Shown one piece after another: positions 37,558 through 50,000 of a DNA stretch of 64,000 bases; position 1 is the stretch's first letter, and the number at the start of each line of letters is the position of its first letter. The stretch spans positions 30,492,567-30,556,566 of the forward strand of contig NC_084669.1 in the NCBI RefSeq assembly GCF_028389875.1. The letters are read 5' to 3'. A program made the position numbers and the translations under genes. Under the pieces are notes generated by a model. It was not told where the DNA came from, did not search any database, and saw only the letters and a program-made list of their open reading frames with translations. The stretch comes from Rhea pennata (lineage: Eukaryota; Chordata; Aves; Rheiformes; Rheidae).

Positions 37558-40500
37558 CCATGGCTTGATAAAGGGCCATGTGGACCCAAATGGTCAATGA
37601 AACCAACAGATGAACTTGTTACTGAATTCTGTGAGCTTCAGATCAGAACTGAAGCTTCCAAAGTTCCCTCTTGTCCTACTCATCTGAAAACCAGAAGTGG
37701 AATTACAGGAAATAAATATTGCAAAGAAAAGCACATTTTATATTTCTGAATTATATTTTATTACAATGCCTGTTAGTAATATACTGACAGCAACATGGTA
37801 CCAAAACAAATCACAGAATTTTAGCATATGTACAGACTGCCTAAACAAGAGGCGAGGACATTATCTCCCGCGTACATGAAGAGCTTTTTATATCTGTTCT
37901 ATCAGAGCTGAAGCAAGCAGTTGGCAATCTCAGTCATCCTGCGCAGCAACAATATAAACAGATGGAGGCCTTTCAAAGCTGACAAACATAAGCACCACCA
38001 CTTTTCACAGCAATCAATTGTATTTACTCTTGAGGTAGTTATCGGAATCTAGTCACTATTTTCTGACTTCTGCAGAAGAATCATTAACATTTAAAAGGCT
38101 CCGGAAAATATATGACAGTCTGAAATGCTTGTGGATTTGTTCCACTTACTGAAAAGTTTTTCAACCTTTTAGTGAGAATATTAATAACTCCTGTTAAACT
38201 GACACTCTAGAAAAATGGCTCAATAATCCTACTGCCAGAATTGTAAAAAAGAATGGTACCTTCTTGCAGAAGTTCTGGACAAATACAGAAAAGAAAGTTT
38301 AGAAAATAAGACTCTCACTTTAGACTTGTATTTTCTAAGGAGTGTTCTTACTAGGCATGTTTCTATTTTACTTGCACAATTACAAGTTGCCCTGTTTACA
38401 GTGCTATACAGGCCAAAAAGTTACTATATATACAGGAACAAAATCTTAGTTGTTTATATCTGAATTTAACAATTACGAAAACATTTAGTTAAAAATAAAT
38501 AATGCAAAATAATATATAAATATAATGTAAAACTCAGACCAAGAGTGCTGAAGTATCTCCGTAATAACACAGCGAAGAATTGGAAGCTTTAAAACCTTTA
38601 TCTCAAGAAGCAATCATTCAGATACTCCTCTCCCAACTCTGCAGCATCACAGAAAACAATCTCAACCTTAGAGTATGCACAAATCCCTAACATCTGCAGC
38701 CTGCCTGGACATCACCAAATCTAGGTTCTTTTGTACTGAGGCAAAAGGAGTACATAAAGAAAACCTGCCAGTCTGTTCTCCAGCTTTGATACAGCCACTA
38801 AAGCAGCAATTGAAATAATTTTGAAGGGGAAGAAAAAAATTAGACAATTAAGGAATTCATAGGTCTGTACCAAAATTTTAAATTCTGTTGGCTACCTCTT
38901 AGGCTCCAAGTAGATATGTCTCAGTATTGATGTCATATGCCACCAATGAAATGCCTTTTTATCAGCTTTAGTCTCTAGCTGGTAGTAAAGAGGTGACTGA
39001 AAAGAAGATTTCCAGTCAAGTGTTCATTTTGTAATAGTGCCTCCCCTAATTCATGTGCTACCTGCAATGGCATCTTATGAAGCTAGCACTCTAGCAAACT
39101 TGTATAGCCAGAAAACTGCCACACTTCCTTTCCAGCCCTGTTATGCCCTATATAGGTTTGGCATAAAAAGAAGATAACAAAGAAATGTGGCACTTAGATC
39201 TAAATGACACAGTATCATAACTTATTCACAAATTTGGAATGAAGTTTCAAGGAATATCATGTATACACTACAAAGAGAAGTGTCTTCATGCTTAAATACA
39301 TTTTAGTGCATACACTACAGCAGTATAAGAAAGAATGGAACAATGTAATTTTATTTCAAATGTTCACTTATCTGGAATCACTTTATTATATGGAACATTA
39401 GTATTTAGATACCAATTTAGCTTTCAGTTACAATACAATTGATATTCAATGAACTAGAAAAAAAGCAGAAGATTAAGATTGGAGGGAAGAAACTGCAGGG
39501 ACCCCCCCCCCTATTATCAGAATACAAAATAAGGACAAAGTGATCTACACTTTCTACACTGAGCGCATTAGAGACGAGAAAATGAATTCTGGGAGCTCAC
39601 AGGGCTTAGTAGTTTACCTGTGAACCAGCTGTGCTATTATGACAAAAACAGTGAACAACTTTTTTTCCTCCTACTTAACAGAGAAACTCCATGTTTGCTC
39701 AAGACAGATCAGTTAAATCTGTGCCAGTTCTATCCTATTGTATAATAAAAGTACTTATAGGTAGTAAGTATAAAACAAAAACATTAGCTAGAAGTTTGTG
39801 GTGGACTGATTTGATTAAATGCTCAATAGATTTAGTACAAACAGATACTGCACAATTATTTTGTGTGCCTATTTCAAGTGTCTAAGGTGGTACTTGATTC
39901 AGATGCACAAAGGCTCAAACTGCATTTTAATCTTCCAGCTTTTGCGGTATCTTAAAAATAAAACTGCAATTCTTCTTCCAAAGGATCCCGAAGTATTTTA
40001 CAAATGATGCAAAAAAATTTCTCCAATACATCATCCTGTTTACAATACGGCTGTCCATAGCATAATTTGCATTAATTTCACACACTGCTGCTTTGTACTG
40101 AGCTTGCTACTCCTGTAGTAATAGAGGTCTATGTAGGATGCCCATATCACAAGGTCTAAATGAACATGAATAAAGCAATGTTGTGTAACACTGAAGTCCA
40201 ATGATAAAGTAAATACTTTTTGCAAATTCTGACAAAATTTAGGAAGGAAAAATCTAATTATTCATACAGAGAATTCAGTGGGAAACAAGAAATTAGCTTC
40301 AACTCATTCAACAGATTCTGGATTATCCCACTGGGCTAGAATCTCAGTTTTACATCTTTCACGCTATTTCTGGACTCATTAGAAAAATAATATTTCTTAT
40401 GTAAATACAGTCAATATTTGCATTTTATCTGATGATCAGTATTTTTAAGCAAAGGTAAGAACTGCCAAATGCTTCATATGATAGTTTTAAATGACAGTTT

Positions 40501-41071
40501 TATGAAGCTTGGTGACAACTGTAATTCCATTTGCAGAATATTTCTAAATACATTTCTGTTCCCAGAAGAAAGTGTTCGTGTTTACCACAAAAATGAATTA
40601 CAGTTCTCTGTCCACTGTACTGATCAGCTTTCTTCTTGAACGTTTTGCCTAATGGATGCCCGGGCTCTGAAATTTTGAATTGCAGACAATCCAGGAGTCA
40701 CCCTGTATTCAGATGGGCGAGGCTAGACAGGGAATAGAGTTCTTTTGAGCCTTGCTTGGATCCCTGTTTTGCAGCTTCTTGGCTCTCTCAACTACTCTAG
40801 TGAGCTAGTAAGGTGACTGAGATAAAAATGGGAAATACCTAGCCTAGCTTCTGAGAAAATTAAGGATGAGTACACCCTCAGAACATTTCAGTCAAACTTT
40901 GACATAGAACACTATGCTGAACCTAGCTGACCTTAACTTTAATACGTATTTTTCTCCAATTTATGACACTGCTATTACTAACCACACTGGGCACAGAAAA
41001 GAAAGATTATAGTGGTCACTTACGTGTATTCAAAATAGCTAATACTTTGCTTTAGTATCAGAATATTATTT

Positions 41072-41232
41072 GCCCAGAGAGGCCATGGAGTCTCCATCCC
41101 TGAAGTTGTTCAAAAGCCATCTGGATATAATCCTGGGCAATACACTTTAGGCAACTCTGCTTAACCAGAAGCTTTGGACTAGATAGTCTCCAGAGTTGCC
41201 TTCCTACCTCAATCCTTCTGCCAATCTGCCTT
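41072..41232 (+). mobile_element. CR1 LINE 3' end, plus strand
   Basis: The sequence follows the CR1 ORF2 terminus and 3' UTR: GCCCAGAGAGGCCATGGAGT, TCTCCATCCCTGAAG, TTCAAAAGCCATCTGGATAT, ATCCTGGGCAA, then TTGGACTAGATAGTCTCCAG and ACCTCAATCCTTCTG. It is heavily 5'-truncated, as most CR1 copies are, and diverged from a typical copy at many positions, so it is an old insertion. It lies in the SHLD2 5' intron in antisense orientation. Confidence 0.88.
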
Positions 41233-44144
41233 AGATCAGATTTTTTTTCAACAACCATTTGAGATAAAATTTGACATATACTTCATTTGACTCCACTTTT
41301 TATGAAATTGACAATATACATCTTAAAACTATGGCTTTCTTCAGGCAGGCCCAACAGATAAACAATTATGCATACTGCTGTATATCTAAAAAAAAACCAG
41401 CAAAATTTTTATATTAAAAAATGTTTTAAGAAAAGCTTAAAGAGAAAATTAAATCAGCTTACTAATCTCCCTGTACATCACATATGCAGGGTTAAGTATG
41501 ACTTTGTCACAAAAATCCATGCATCATACAGATAGTTCCTACCACACATACTAATTTACTCTATACACTTAAGTCCTATCTGCCTTTATCAGATGAAGAG
41601 ATAATGGTTTAAAAGACCAACTTTTAACATGAAACTTACTGAAAGGGAGGCTTTTCATTGTGAAGACAAAATAAAAGTTACCTTTGAAACCATCCAAGAG
41701 ATTTTTTACTGATGCTATTTGAAGGTGAATCATCTGATGGCACCCCACGTACTATACAAGAACAAAAAAGATACAGTTAATCTTTCATTATTGCAATTAC
41801 TGCTTTCATATCTGATAGAATTGAAAAACATGCAGATTTCTTAAATTCCTCCGTCTAAGAAATAGGTTTTGCTTTCACTACTTACCATATGAAAAGATTG
41901 GAATAGTGTATATAAGAACAGGTGATATTAAGATTTCTGACAGTCAATTCTGACTTTTTATTCTTTTTGCATACCCACAGGCAACTTGGTTATTCCTGCC
42001 AACACAGGATATTTGAATCAAACAAAAACGTGGTAGGGAGTTCAAGTTAAAGTGCCTGTAAATGTATACATTATTCTATCATGAAAAATGTAAATACAGA
42101 AAAAAAAAATCCTAGATGTCTTTCTATTCGCATTATTTAAAAAGAAATTTCACATGCTGATTTAGTTGTTCTTACTGTTCAGCATATAGCTTGTTGAATA
42201 TTTTGCTGAAAGGTAGTCATATTTAGAAAACAGGACTCTGGTGATGCTATTACTCCAAAAAATGTAGGATAGAAGCTATGGACAGTTCCACATTTGTTCT
42301 CATACTGTAGTCTCCCATTCCAAGACTCAAATGCACTCACAGGTGTGTATTATGAATGTAACTCAATCACTACAAGCAGCTGATAACTAAGCAAAGTTCA
42401 CATAAACTAGAGAGGCCACAGCTGAATGCAGGATAGGAGCTGATTTTGATCAAAGCCCATATGCATTTGAGCAGACTGGTTAACCATCATTTTTCATTCA
42501 ACCTTTATGTCTGTGAAATTGTATTCTAAATAACCTAGAGCAGCAGGTGAAAGTGCTAATTACAAAGAGTTAATTACATTACCTTTTACTCCCTCCTTTC
42601 CTACACTTTTAGGAAAGTTAAAAACTTTCAAAGTTGTGCTTTAGCTCCTGAGAATATACAGGTGACAAATCAAAACACAGCTCACAAAACTGACCCAACA
42701 ACTGAGAACAGGTCAGCTCTGTAAATTGAAAGTTAATGCTTCAGTAGAACTTATCTTAGAGCCATAGCAGAAATGTAACATGGTAAGTTTATTTGTCTCT
42801 GAAGACATTCTTGAGAATGTCCAAATAACAACTTGGCCTAAGAACAAGCTCCTCTCTTACCTTCCCCCCCCCTCCAACTCTTACTGTCATGCACCTTTGC
42901 TCTCCAGACCACAGTTACAATTGGACCTCATTACAGGTAAGAGTCAACCTCCTCAGTGGTCATTAAGGCCAATTACTAGAGATCTTAAGGATACAGAAAA
43001 AAAGAAGAAAACTAAGATAAAATTTAAAAATCAACTGCTTAATAATATTTTATATTAAAAGAGGCCATGTTTAAGCTTTCTATTGACAAATATATACAAA
43101 AGGTATATACCTCTTTCCTACAAACCCTGCAGCATAGCTCTTGGATGTCCACAGTGGTTGGAAAGATTCCCACAGAGATAAAGCAAGTTCCCTAACCCAA
43201 GGGCTCTGGTTTCTCTTATTACTAATCAGAAAAAAACACATGCATTTCTCACTGAGCAGCCCATCCCTAAGGGGAATGAACTTGGTAGAAAAAAAATGCT
43301 GCAACACACTCTTTCCTATAGCCTGAAAGTGGATCTTCCTCCTCAGTTTGTGCAGTTTAAAGAAATTTTTCTATTAACAGCTAATATTAAGAACAACATT
43401 GAGCTGATACTGCTCAAGAATCACAGATGCACTTAAGTTGACTCCTTGCAATGGACTAATGCTGAGTAAAAGGTGATTTGCTACCAACCTAACATCTGAG
43501 TCAGCAAAAAACCAGCTGTGTCAGCAGGTGACTGAGGTGCTAACTTGAAGCCTCTTCAAGGTCCCCTTGCCAGGCTAGCCAGTTAAACTCATTTGGATAA
43601 GCTAGGTTTTCCTAGCACACTCCTTTCAAAAGGAGACTTCCATACAAGTTATGTATTCTGTTTTCTTGGAAAATTTCATACACCCTTCTGCATGGAGGTA
43701 CTGCTACTTGCACCCATACTCACACTGCAAGATGCTAAGCTTCTACACAGCGAAGGAGTAGCATGCTACAGCCAAGCCGGGCTTCACAGCCTACTGCAAG
43801 CACACCTGCCTGGGAGGACAGGAGACAGCACTCGATGCAGGCTAGAAGCTCTCGCTTGTGCTTTAACGGAGACGCTCCTCCCTAGCACCAGCCAAAGCGC
43901 TTTTCTAGTGCAGGAGCGCGGAGCCGAGCACCAGCGGAAGGGACCCTGCCAGAGCTCGGAGAGGCCCAAGGCGCCACAGGCCCGCGCCGCGCGGCAGCGA
44001 CCGTTAACGGCGCCGGCGACAGAGCGCGCCCGCGCGCGCAGGGCCGCCCCGCGGCTGGCTGGCGGAAGGGGAAGCGAGGCCCGGGAGCAGCGGCGAGGCG
44101 AGGCGGGGCGGGGCCCCCTCCTGCCGCTGCCGCCGCCGACCTAC

Positions 44145-44250
44145 CGAGCACTACGGGAGCGGCCGTTAACGCCCGCGCCTTCGTCGCGCGCTGCCACAAC
44201 TACGCAGCGCGCGCACCGCAGGCGGGAGGGAGAGAGGGAGGGGCGGGGGC
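44145..44250 (-). other. SHLD2: Probable SHLD2 5' untranslated exon
   Basis: On the minus strand a good donor, TGCTCG|GTAGGT, ends at 44145. It lies in the CpG island, oriented away from GLUD1. The 5' boundary at about 44250 is a guess. The position fits the known head-to-head arrangement of the two genes in other vertebrates. Confidence 0.4.
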
Positions 44251-44569
44251 ACGTTTGTGCGGCGGGACGGGAGGCGGGCGGGAAGCCGCCCACAGCGCGC
44301 ATGCTCGGCTCGGCACCCCGCGCGCCGCGCCCCCCTCCCCTCCGCGAATGCCGCCGGGGGCGGGGCGGCGGCGGGGCGGCGGCGCAGGCGCAGTGCGGCG
44401 GCGCGGCGTGCCGCCCGGGGGGGCGCCCCCCGCCCCCGGCGCGCCCCTCCCCCACCGCGGGGCCGTTTAAAGGCGGCGGCGGCTGCGGCCCCGCGCCCAT
44501 TGTGTCCGCAGCGTCGCCTCGCGCCCGCCCCGCCCGCCCGCGCGCGCTGGGGTAGCGGCGGCCGCCGCC
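44146..44569. promoter_or_regulatory. Bidirectional promoter between SHLD2 and GLUD1
   Basis: The GLUD1 start codon and a probable SHLD2 first-exon donor are only about 420 bp apart and point away from each other. The interval has several GGGGCGGGGC-type Sp1 boxes (near 44353-44380) and NRF1-like GCGCATGCTC (44297-44306) and GCGCAGGCGC (44381-44392 region). A GTTTAAAG TATA-like box at 44465-44472 lies about 100 bp before the GLUD1 ATG. YAACGG MYB-type motifs lie beside it. NRF1 sites would suit a nuclear gene for a mitochondrial enzyme. Transcription start sites are inferred. Confidence 0.75.
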
Positions 44570-45005
44570 ATGTACCGCTACCTGGGGGAGCTGCTGGTGT
44601 CCCGCCTCGGCGCCGGCTCCGCGCTGGCCGCCGCCGAGCCGGGCGGGCCGGCGGCCGCCGGGGGGGCGGCGGCGGCGGCGGCAGCAGCGTGGGGCGGGGG
44701 CCGGTGCCCGCGGCGGCACTACTGCGAGGCGGACAAGAAGGAGGACGACCCCAACTTCTTCAAGATGGTGGAGGGCTTCTTCGACCGCGGCGCGAGCATC
44801 GTGGAGGACAAGCTGGTGGAGGGGCTGCGCACCCGCGAGAGCCTGGAGGACCGGCGCCACCGCGTCCGCGGCATCCTGCGCATCATCAAGCCCTGCAACC
44901 ATGTGCTCAGCGTCTCCTTCCCCATCAAGCGCGACAACGGGGAGTGGGAGGTCATCGAGGGCTACCGGGCGCAGCACAGCCAGCACCGCACCCCCTGCAA
45001 GGGAG
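44570..45005 (+). CDS. GLUD1: GLUD1 exon 1: transit peptide and N-terminus (residues 1-145)
   Basis: The start ATG at 44570 sits in a near-perfect Kozak context (GCCGCCGCCATG) with no upstream ATG after the TATA-like box. Residues 1 to about 51 are a mitochondrial transit peptide rich in Ala, Gly and Arg, with an eight-Ala run (about 33-40) encoded by GCG repeats. Cleavage probably falls after RRHY (residue 51), as in mammals. The mature part opens with [20 protein letters not shown] and ends [10 protein letters not shown], the glutamate-binding domain. Lys144 corresponds to bovine Lys90, a substrate-binding residue. The donor is GGGAG|GTGAG, phase 1, and the split codon gives Gly. Confidence 0.96.
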
Positions 45006-46461
45006 GTGAGAGCCGGCCCGGCCCGCCGCGGCCTCCCCGCCGCCGCCGCGGCCGCGCTGAACGGCGTCGCCCCCGCCGCGCCGCGCGAGCGGGGACCCGC
45101 GGGGCGCCCGCCCCTGGCTCGGCTCGCCCGTGGGAGCGGGCGGCGGCGGCCTGCGCCGCGGACAGGGCTTTCCTGGCGGGCGGGCGGCGGTGAGGGCCGC
45201 CCCGGTGTGACTCACACCGCAGCAATGCCGGCTGGAAGGGCTCCGGGACACCTCGCGCCGGGGGTGCCCGCCCCTGAGCCGCGACCGCAGCGGAGCTGCG
45301 TGCGGGCTGCCGGGGTGAAGTCCGTGCTCACCGAGAAAGGGCCCCGTGACCGGCAGAGACAGCTAGCGAGTCCTCCCGCTTACCGGCTTGCTACACAGCA
45401 AAGAGAACAGGGTGGTTTTTCGAGGAGAAGCTGGCCGGGTATGGCTGTGGCCAGCTGCTTACCTAGTCAGAGCGAGAGAAGGTGATTCCTGCTCAGCAGA
45501 GCTAATCGTGCAGGGAAACAGGATGTAATCTCGAGGAAATCAAACTCCCGATCCTGTTATGTAGTCCAGGATAGACGGCATTTCCTGGAAAAACAAGTAC
45601 AGATGGCCTTTAGGATACTTTTTTCAGCAGTGCTGATCTTTGTGGGCATTAAATGTTGGAGACCATTTTAGGAGCTTATGTCATTTCAGTCTGGAGCCTT
45701 TGAAGTAATATATGAATTAAGGCGCTTTTCCTCAGCATAGACCAACTCTGTGGTAAATAACAATGATGCTTGTAGAAAGAAGCTGTCTCTGATTTGTTTT
45801 GAACAGAGACCGCTGACCTCTAGAAGAGAGTGGGTAAGTGTCGGATAAATATTTTTGACAGCTTAGCTGCTGAATATATGATGTGGGTTATATTACATGG
45901 GCTTTTTCTTTCCCGTACAAGTAGTTTGTCCTGCTGATGGGGTTTCTGACTTTACAACATTGAATGCACAGTAGTGTTGCATAGCATACTTAATTCTTAT
46001 GCAGGAGAGAGAATAAAAAACAGTTCAAATGATGTGGAGGTTAAAATAACTTCTGGTAATAGCTTGGAGCAGGAGTTCCCAACTTCAAACTTAGTCATAG
46101 TTGAAACCTGGTTTGGATGCAGCTTACTCTGTATGGAGTTCTGCTACTGCTATAATCTCTTTCAAAATACTGATAACTATTATACTGCTTTTTGCAGTTG
46201 CTCAGGTCAAGTTGCTTTTTGCTGCTGCTTGAGAGTCCTTTTCTGTACTGCCTCTGTTATTGTTCAGAGCTGCAGTTGCATATTAAAATAAAGTTCAGCA
46301 GCAAATAAACTAACAAGATTTTATCAACATTGAGAAACTAATATTTCATGTTGGTATTGTTCAGAAGTGGAAGACTTTATTTTAACAATGAACAATTACT
46401 CTACACATGAACAAGAGCAAAAAAAAAAAAAAAGGTGATTGGATGCCTTCTGTTCTGATAG

Positions 46462-47052
46462 TTATGCTTCTAAATCCTCAGGAGAATTTCTTGGATTTAG
46501 TAGCAATTTGTATGCCCATCTGTCTGTGCCAAGATTCAAGAAAACTCTGTATGGAAACTTACTACTAGTAGACTTACTACTAGTAGACTGGTAGACTACA
46601 GTAGTCCAAGACTGTTTTCTCGGTCCAATGGGCTCAAGGTTATTTTGCTTGGTACGATATGATGGGTATCCGTGCAACAAGGAGTCTAAAATACAAATTT
46701 AAAAATGTAGGAAGTAAATAATGTGACTCCTGAGATGTAATATTCTCTGCATAGCATGAGTGAGGATAGATGGTCATGTCTGTGTTGAAAGTTTCCAGGG
46801 AGCTGGGCATGGCAGCTGAAGAAAATAGACTTTGTCCCTTTCTTCCCATGCTATTTCCCTCCTGCCATGGGATTGGGGAAGGAACTGCAAATGCTGGTTC
46901 ATTTCCAGCCTGTGCAATGTAGTGATCATTAATGGATTCCACCTTATAATGCTCTCTAGGAATTGGCTTGCTATCAGATAACAGACCTGGCTTTGTCATA
47001 AATTGAAATAGGACATGGGATGTGTTCAATAAGTAGTTGGAATGCTTGAAAC
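46462..47052 (-). other. Unrecognised minus-strand ORF pair nested in GLUD1 intron 1
   Basis: I do not recognise this. Minus-strand 47052 to 46730 is open, reads like protein (PGLLSDSKPIPREHYKVES, then AGNEPAFAVPSPIPWQEG) and follows a strong acceptor-like tract ending TTTTTTCGTAATAG. The second part, 46685 to a TAA at 46462, follows another strong acceptor (CATTTTTAAATTTGTATTTTAG) in a different frame and includes GYPSYRTKQNNLEPIGPRKQ and FPYRVFLNLGTDRWAYKLLL. Only 44 bases separate the blocks and no GT donor lies at the end of the first (CTCAG|GAGTCA), so normal splicing between them is unlikely. It could be a decayed nested gene, exons of an unidentified gene, or chance. Confidence 0.3.
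46564..46593. repeat. Short tandem repeat of a 15-base unit
   Basis: The unit TACTAGTAGACTTAC is present about twice in tandem, followed by a partial third copy. It lies inside the unrecognised minus-strand open frame, where it encodes a duplicated STSSK peptide. Confidence 0.8.
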
Positions 47053-50000
47053 CTATTACGAAAAAATAAGATAGGGAATGGCAGTAGAAAATTGCTACTT
47101 TAACTGCAAAGAAAAAGCATGGTAAAGGTATTTCTGCATTTGTAGTACATTTGATTCTTCTTGAATGCACTAACAACTTGAGGTTTTTGTCTAAAAGTGA
47201 TTTCTAAACTAGACTCTTATTAGATTCTACAGGAAAAAATGCAAAGCACAGTGAAATATGGTTCAAACTTTGTAATACTAAGAAATGAGAAAACTTACTG
47301 AAATGACTGTCCCACATATTGTGTAGTCCAGAATCCAGTGCAAGGAATTTACAACAGCAAGGAGCCTATGCCTACCTGTTAAAAGAAGGTGATAAGCTGG
47401 CATTATAAGGAAGGTTTCCAGAGCAATAGGAGGAACATGGGTCTTAGATCTTTTCAGTTGCAGAATTATGAACTTTAACTTTGCACTTACTGAAAAGTAA
47501 AGTGTTTGATTAAAATAAGGTTCTTAGGATTCCCTTTATGATTAGAAATCATAAGGTTTTATGATTTGCCTGTACCAATCTCGTTAAAGTTATATATTAT
47601 GCACTAAGAAAGAAATGGCCTTTAGTTACTGCTACATAATAATGTACAAGTAGGTATGCTTGGTCATCTCTGTCACTGCTGAAAGGAAGATTGTAATTCA
47701 AACTCTTATGGGTATTTCATGAGTTTTAAATGTTGTATCAATATAATCAAATTTGCTTTTACATCTTTAAGTGCAGTTGAAGTGTTTGGTATGTCCAAGT
47801 ATTATTAATAAGCTGAATGATGAGAGATGATGTTTAAAGAGTATTAAGTATGGTTCTGTGTACAGGTTAGACAAAAGGCCAAAGTAGGCTTTAAGGTGTA
47901 AGTATGTGATTCAGGAGAAAACCCATTTTTTCAGGCTTCTCAAGATTGTCCTTTTTCTTAGTTTCTTGATATACATCTGTACTGAAATACTTCATTAGTA
48001 CTTCTGTGTACATTTTGACTTCTAAGGTCATTTACAGATTTATCCATTAACTACTCAAGAATTTATACTGTAAATCAAATAAATTCTTGATTTAAATGCT
48101 GTGAATGTAGAGATAGCTCAATTATTCTAGAAAATAGAGATCAAATAAATATTTTAATATTTCTGAATACTAAGCAGTACCTCACTGTTTCTGCTAAACA
48201 TCTGTGTGTGTAGCTTAACATCATAACAGTAAGAACATGTTTCCTTTTATTACAGGTGACTCTAACATCACCTTCACTTTTCTTAGCCAGCTGATTGTTC
48301 CCTAGAGTAAGACCTTGGTTCCTGCATCATAGTCCAGTCAAAATCTGGAAAGTGACAAACTGAGGCTGATTTTTATGGAGCAGATTTAACACTTGGATGG
48401 GCATGTGAATGATGCCTGCCAGTGAGAACTGAACAGTTCATTAACTTAGTTTCTTTGTACCAAATCTTGTGTTACCTGCAAGTGGGCAGAACTCAGTAGA
48501 GTGAATGCCAGAAGGTATCTGCTCTGAAAATAAGTGTTCCGAGTGAATGACTTCTGTGGCCTGATGCAGAAGTGAAAGGGCAGATCAGTCTGAATGAGGA
48601 CAAATTCAAGATTAGTCTTAAATTTTTGCATAGGCCAACTTCTGTACCTTGATGGTCGTATTTTAAAAGTATCCAAGTTTAAAAAGTAAATGCTCTATTT
48701 CCAATAATCTAATGTATAGCTAATATAAATAGGAAATTCTGTAATGATTTATCCCACCCTCCTCATTCCCTCCGAAACAGAAACATAAGTTGACTTGATT
48801 GTGTTGGGCACACTTGTCACTGCACAATAGTGCATGTGATTCACTTCACTGGGTAAAGAGAAGTACTTTTCAGGAAAACAGGCACTAAGTACTGAAACAT
48901 TCTTTGTTTTCAGCTCACAACTTCAATGTTTATGTCATTGAAAGAACCTAGAAATAACAGTGCTATCTGTCTTGCACCATTTCTCCATTTCATTGTTTTA
49001 GAAAAGAATCTTTCACTATTTCAAGGGTTGCAAGTCAATGCAACTCAAGGAGGTAGTGATTCTCTTTTCTGTGTGCTTTAGGAGTCTTTACAAAATAGTC
49101 ATGAATACATCCATTTAGGTGGTAGGTCTTGCACTGTACTGACTCCAGCATACAAGTCCAGGTTTTAAAGATTCCATTTTCTGCAATTTAACTCTTTGGA
49201 AAGGAAAAATTAATTAGGGAGAAAAAGAATCTTATTCCACTGGGAACATGGAGACAAGAAGCAGTTTTCTTGTGTGTTGGCACTCCTGGAGCAAGTTGCT
49301 TATGATCCAAACTGAGTATTTGTGATATTGGACTGATGGTCAGGGGTAGCTGAAGTACTGTTGTTGGTCAGATCAGTTGTTCCTTTGCTTATGTGGTGAC
49401 TTGCATGCTAGTGGCCAGAACTAACAGGAAACCACAGCTGCTCTTGTTCATGGCAGTGACAGCTGCTTAAAGAACTAAAACCAAATACGGTACAGGAAAT
49501 GAGATGGCTGAATACAAATGACTTGATGAAAGTACCCTGGAAGTTTCTATTTAAAACAGTCTTTGTAAATAATTTTATCAAGTTTTATGGAACATATAAA
49601 ACTACTTAAACTGCTTTTCTCATGAGATCATTGCTGACGATTGTTTTCATTAATAGATCATTTTCAGAGAATAGATTAGTAAAAAGAAGCAATGTGCAAA
49701 TACAAGTAAGCTTTTTGACTTCATAGCTATTTAGTAGTATGGAAACATTTCCATGTTTGTTTGGCAGCATTTACTGCAAGGATAAAACTTTTAGTCTGTT
49801 CATGTGAACTGACTGTCCAACAGACTTGGTATCAATGAAACCAAGTTAATCAGAGCTGTGAAACAGCATAACCTTTTGTTTATGCTCCCTCAGATTGCCT
49901 TAACTAAGCCTCAACTACTTTGTCCGTTCAAAAACACTTTAAAACCATCTGTAGTTCCAGAGTAGATTCAATCTGACTTCCATATACATAGAAGTTTTGA

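Larger units (their letters stand above)
19253..44144 (-). other. SHLD2: SHLD2 5' intron region (long first intron)
   Basis: About 24.9 kb lies between the first coding exon and the shared promoter. It is AT-rich, with no open frame that I recognise as a gene. It contains the CR1 fragment at 20480-21372, a 23-base A run at 21373-21395, a 21-base A run at 22538-22558, the long inverted repeat at 22697-23567, a C-rich run at 30080-30110, a 23-base T run at 34994-35016, an A/G-rich tract at 37511-37557 and the CR1 3' end at 41072-41232. Further 5' UTR exons of SHLD2 may be hidden here; I could not identify any. Confidence 0.75.
43900..45330. promoter_or_regulatory. CpG island spanning the SHLD2-GLUD1 promoter
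   Basis: An abrupt change from AT-rich DNA to very GC-rich, CpG-dense sequence. It covers the probable SHLD2 5' exon, the intergenic promoter, GLUD1 exon 1 and the start of GLUD1 intron 1. The edges are estimated by eye. Confidence 0.92.

Noticed and set aside
37423..37749. Lysine-rich 108-codon open frame
   Set aside because: It is driven by the low-complexity A/G tract.
43593..44555. 320-codon plus-strand open frame running into the CpG island
   Set aside because: Stops are rare in such GC-rich DNA. The peptide is Arg/Ala/Pro/Gly-rich with no domain, and it overlaps the promoter.
44141..45251. Several 70-280-codon open frames on both strands over GLUD1 exon 1
   Set aside because: They are shadows of the GC-rich exon and promoter; only the frame from 44570 matches GLUD1.
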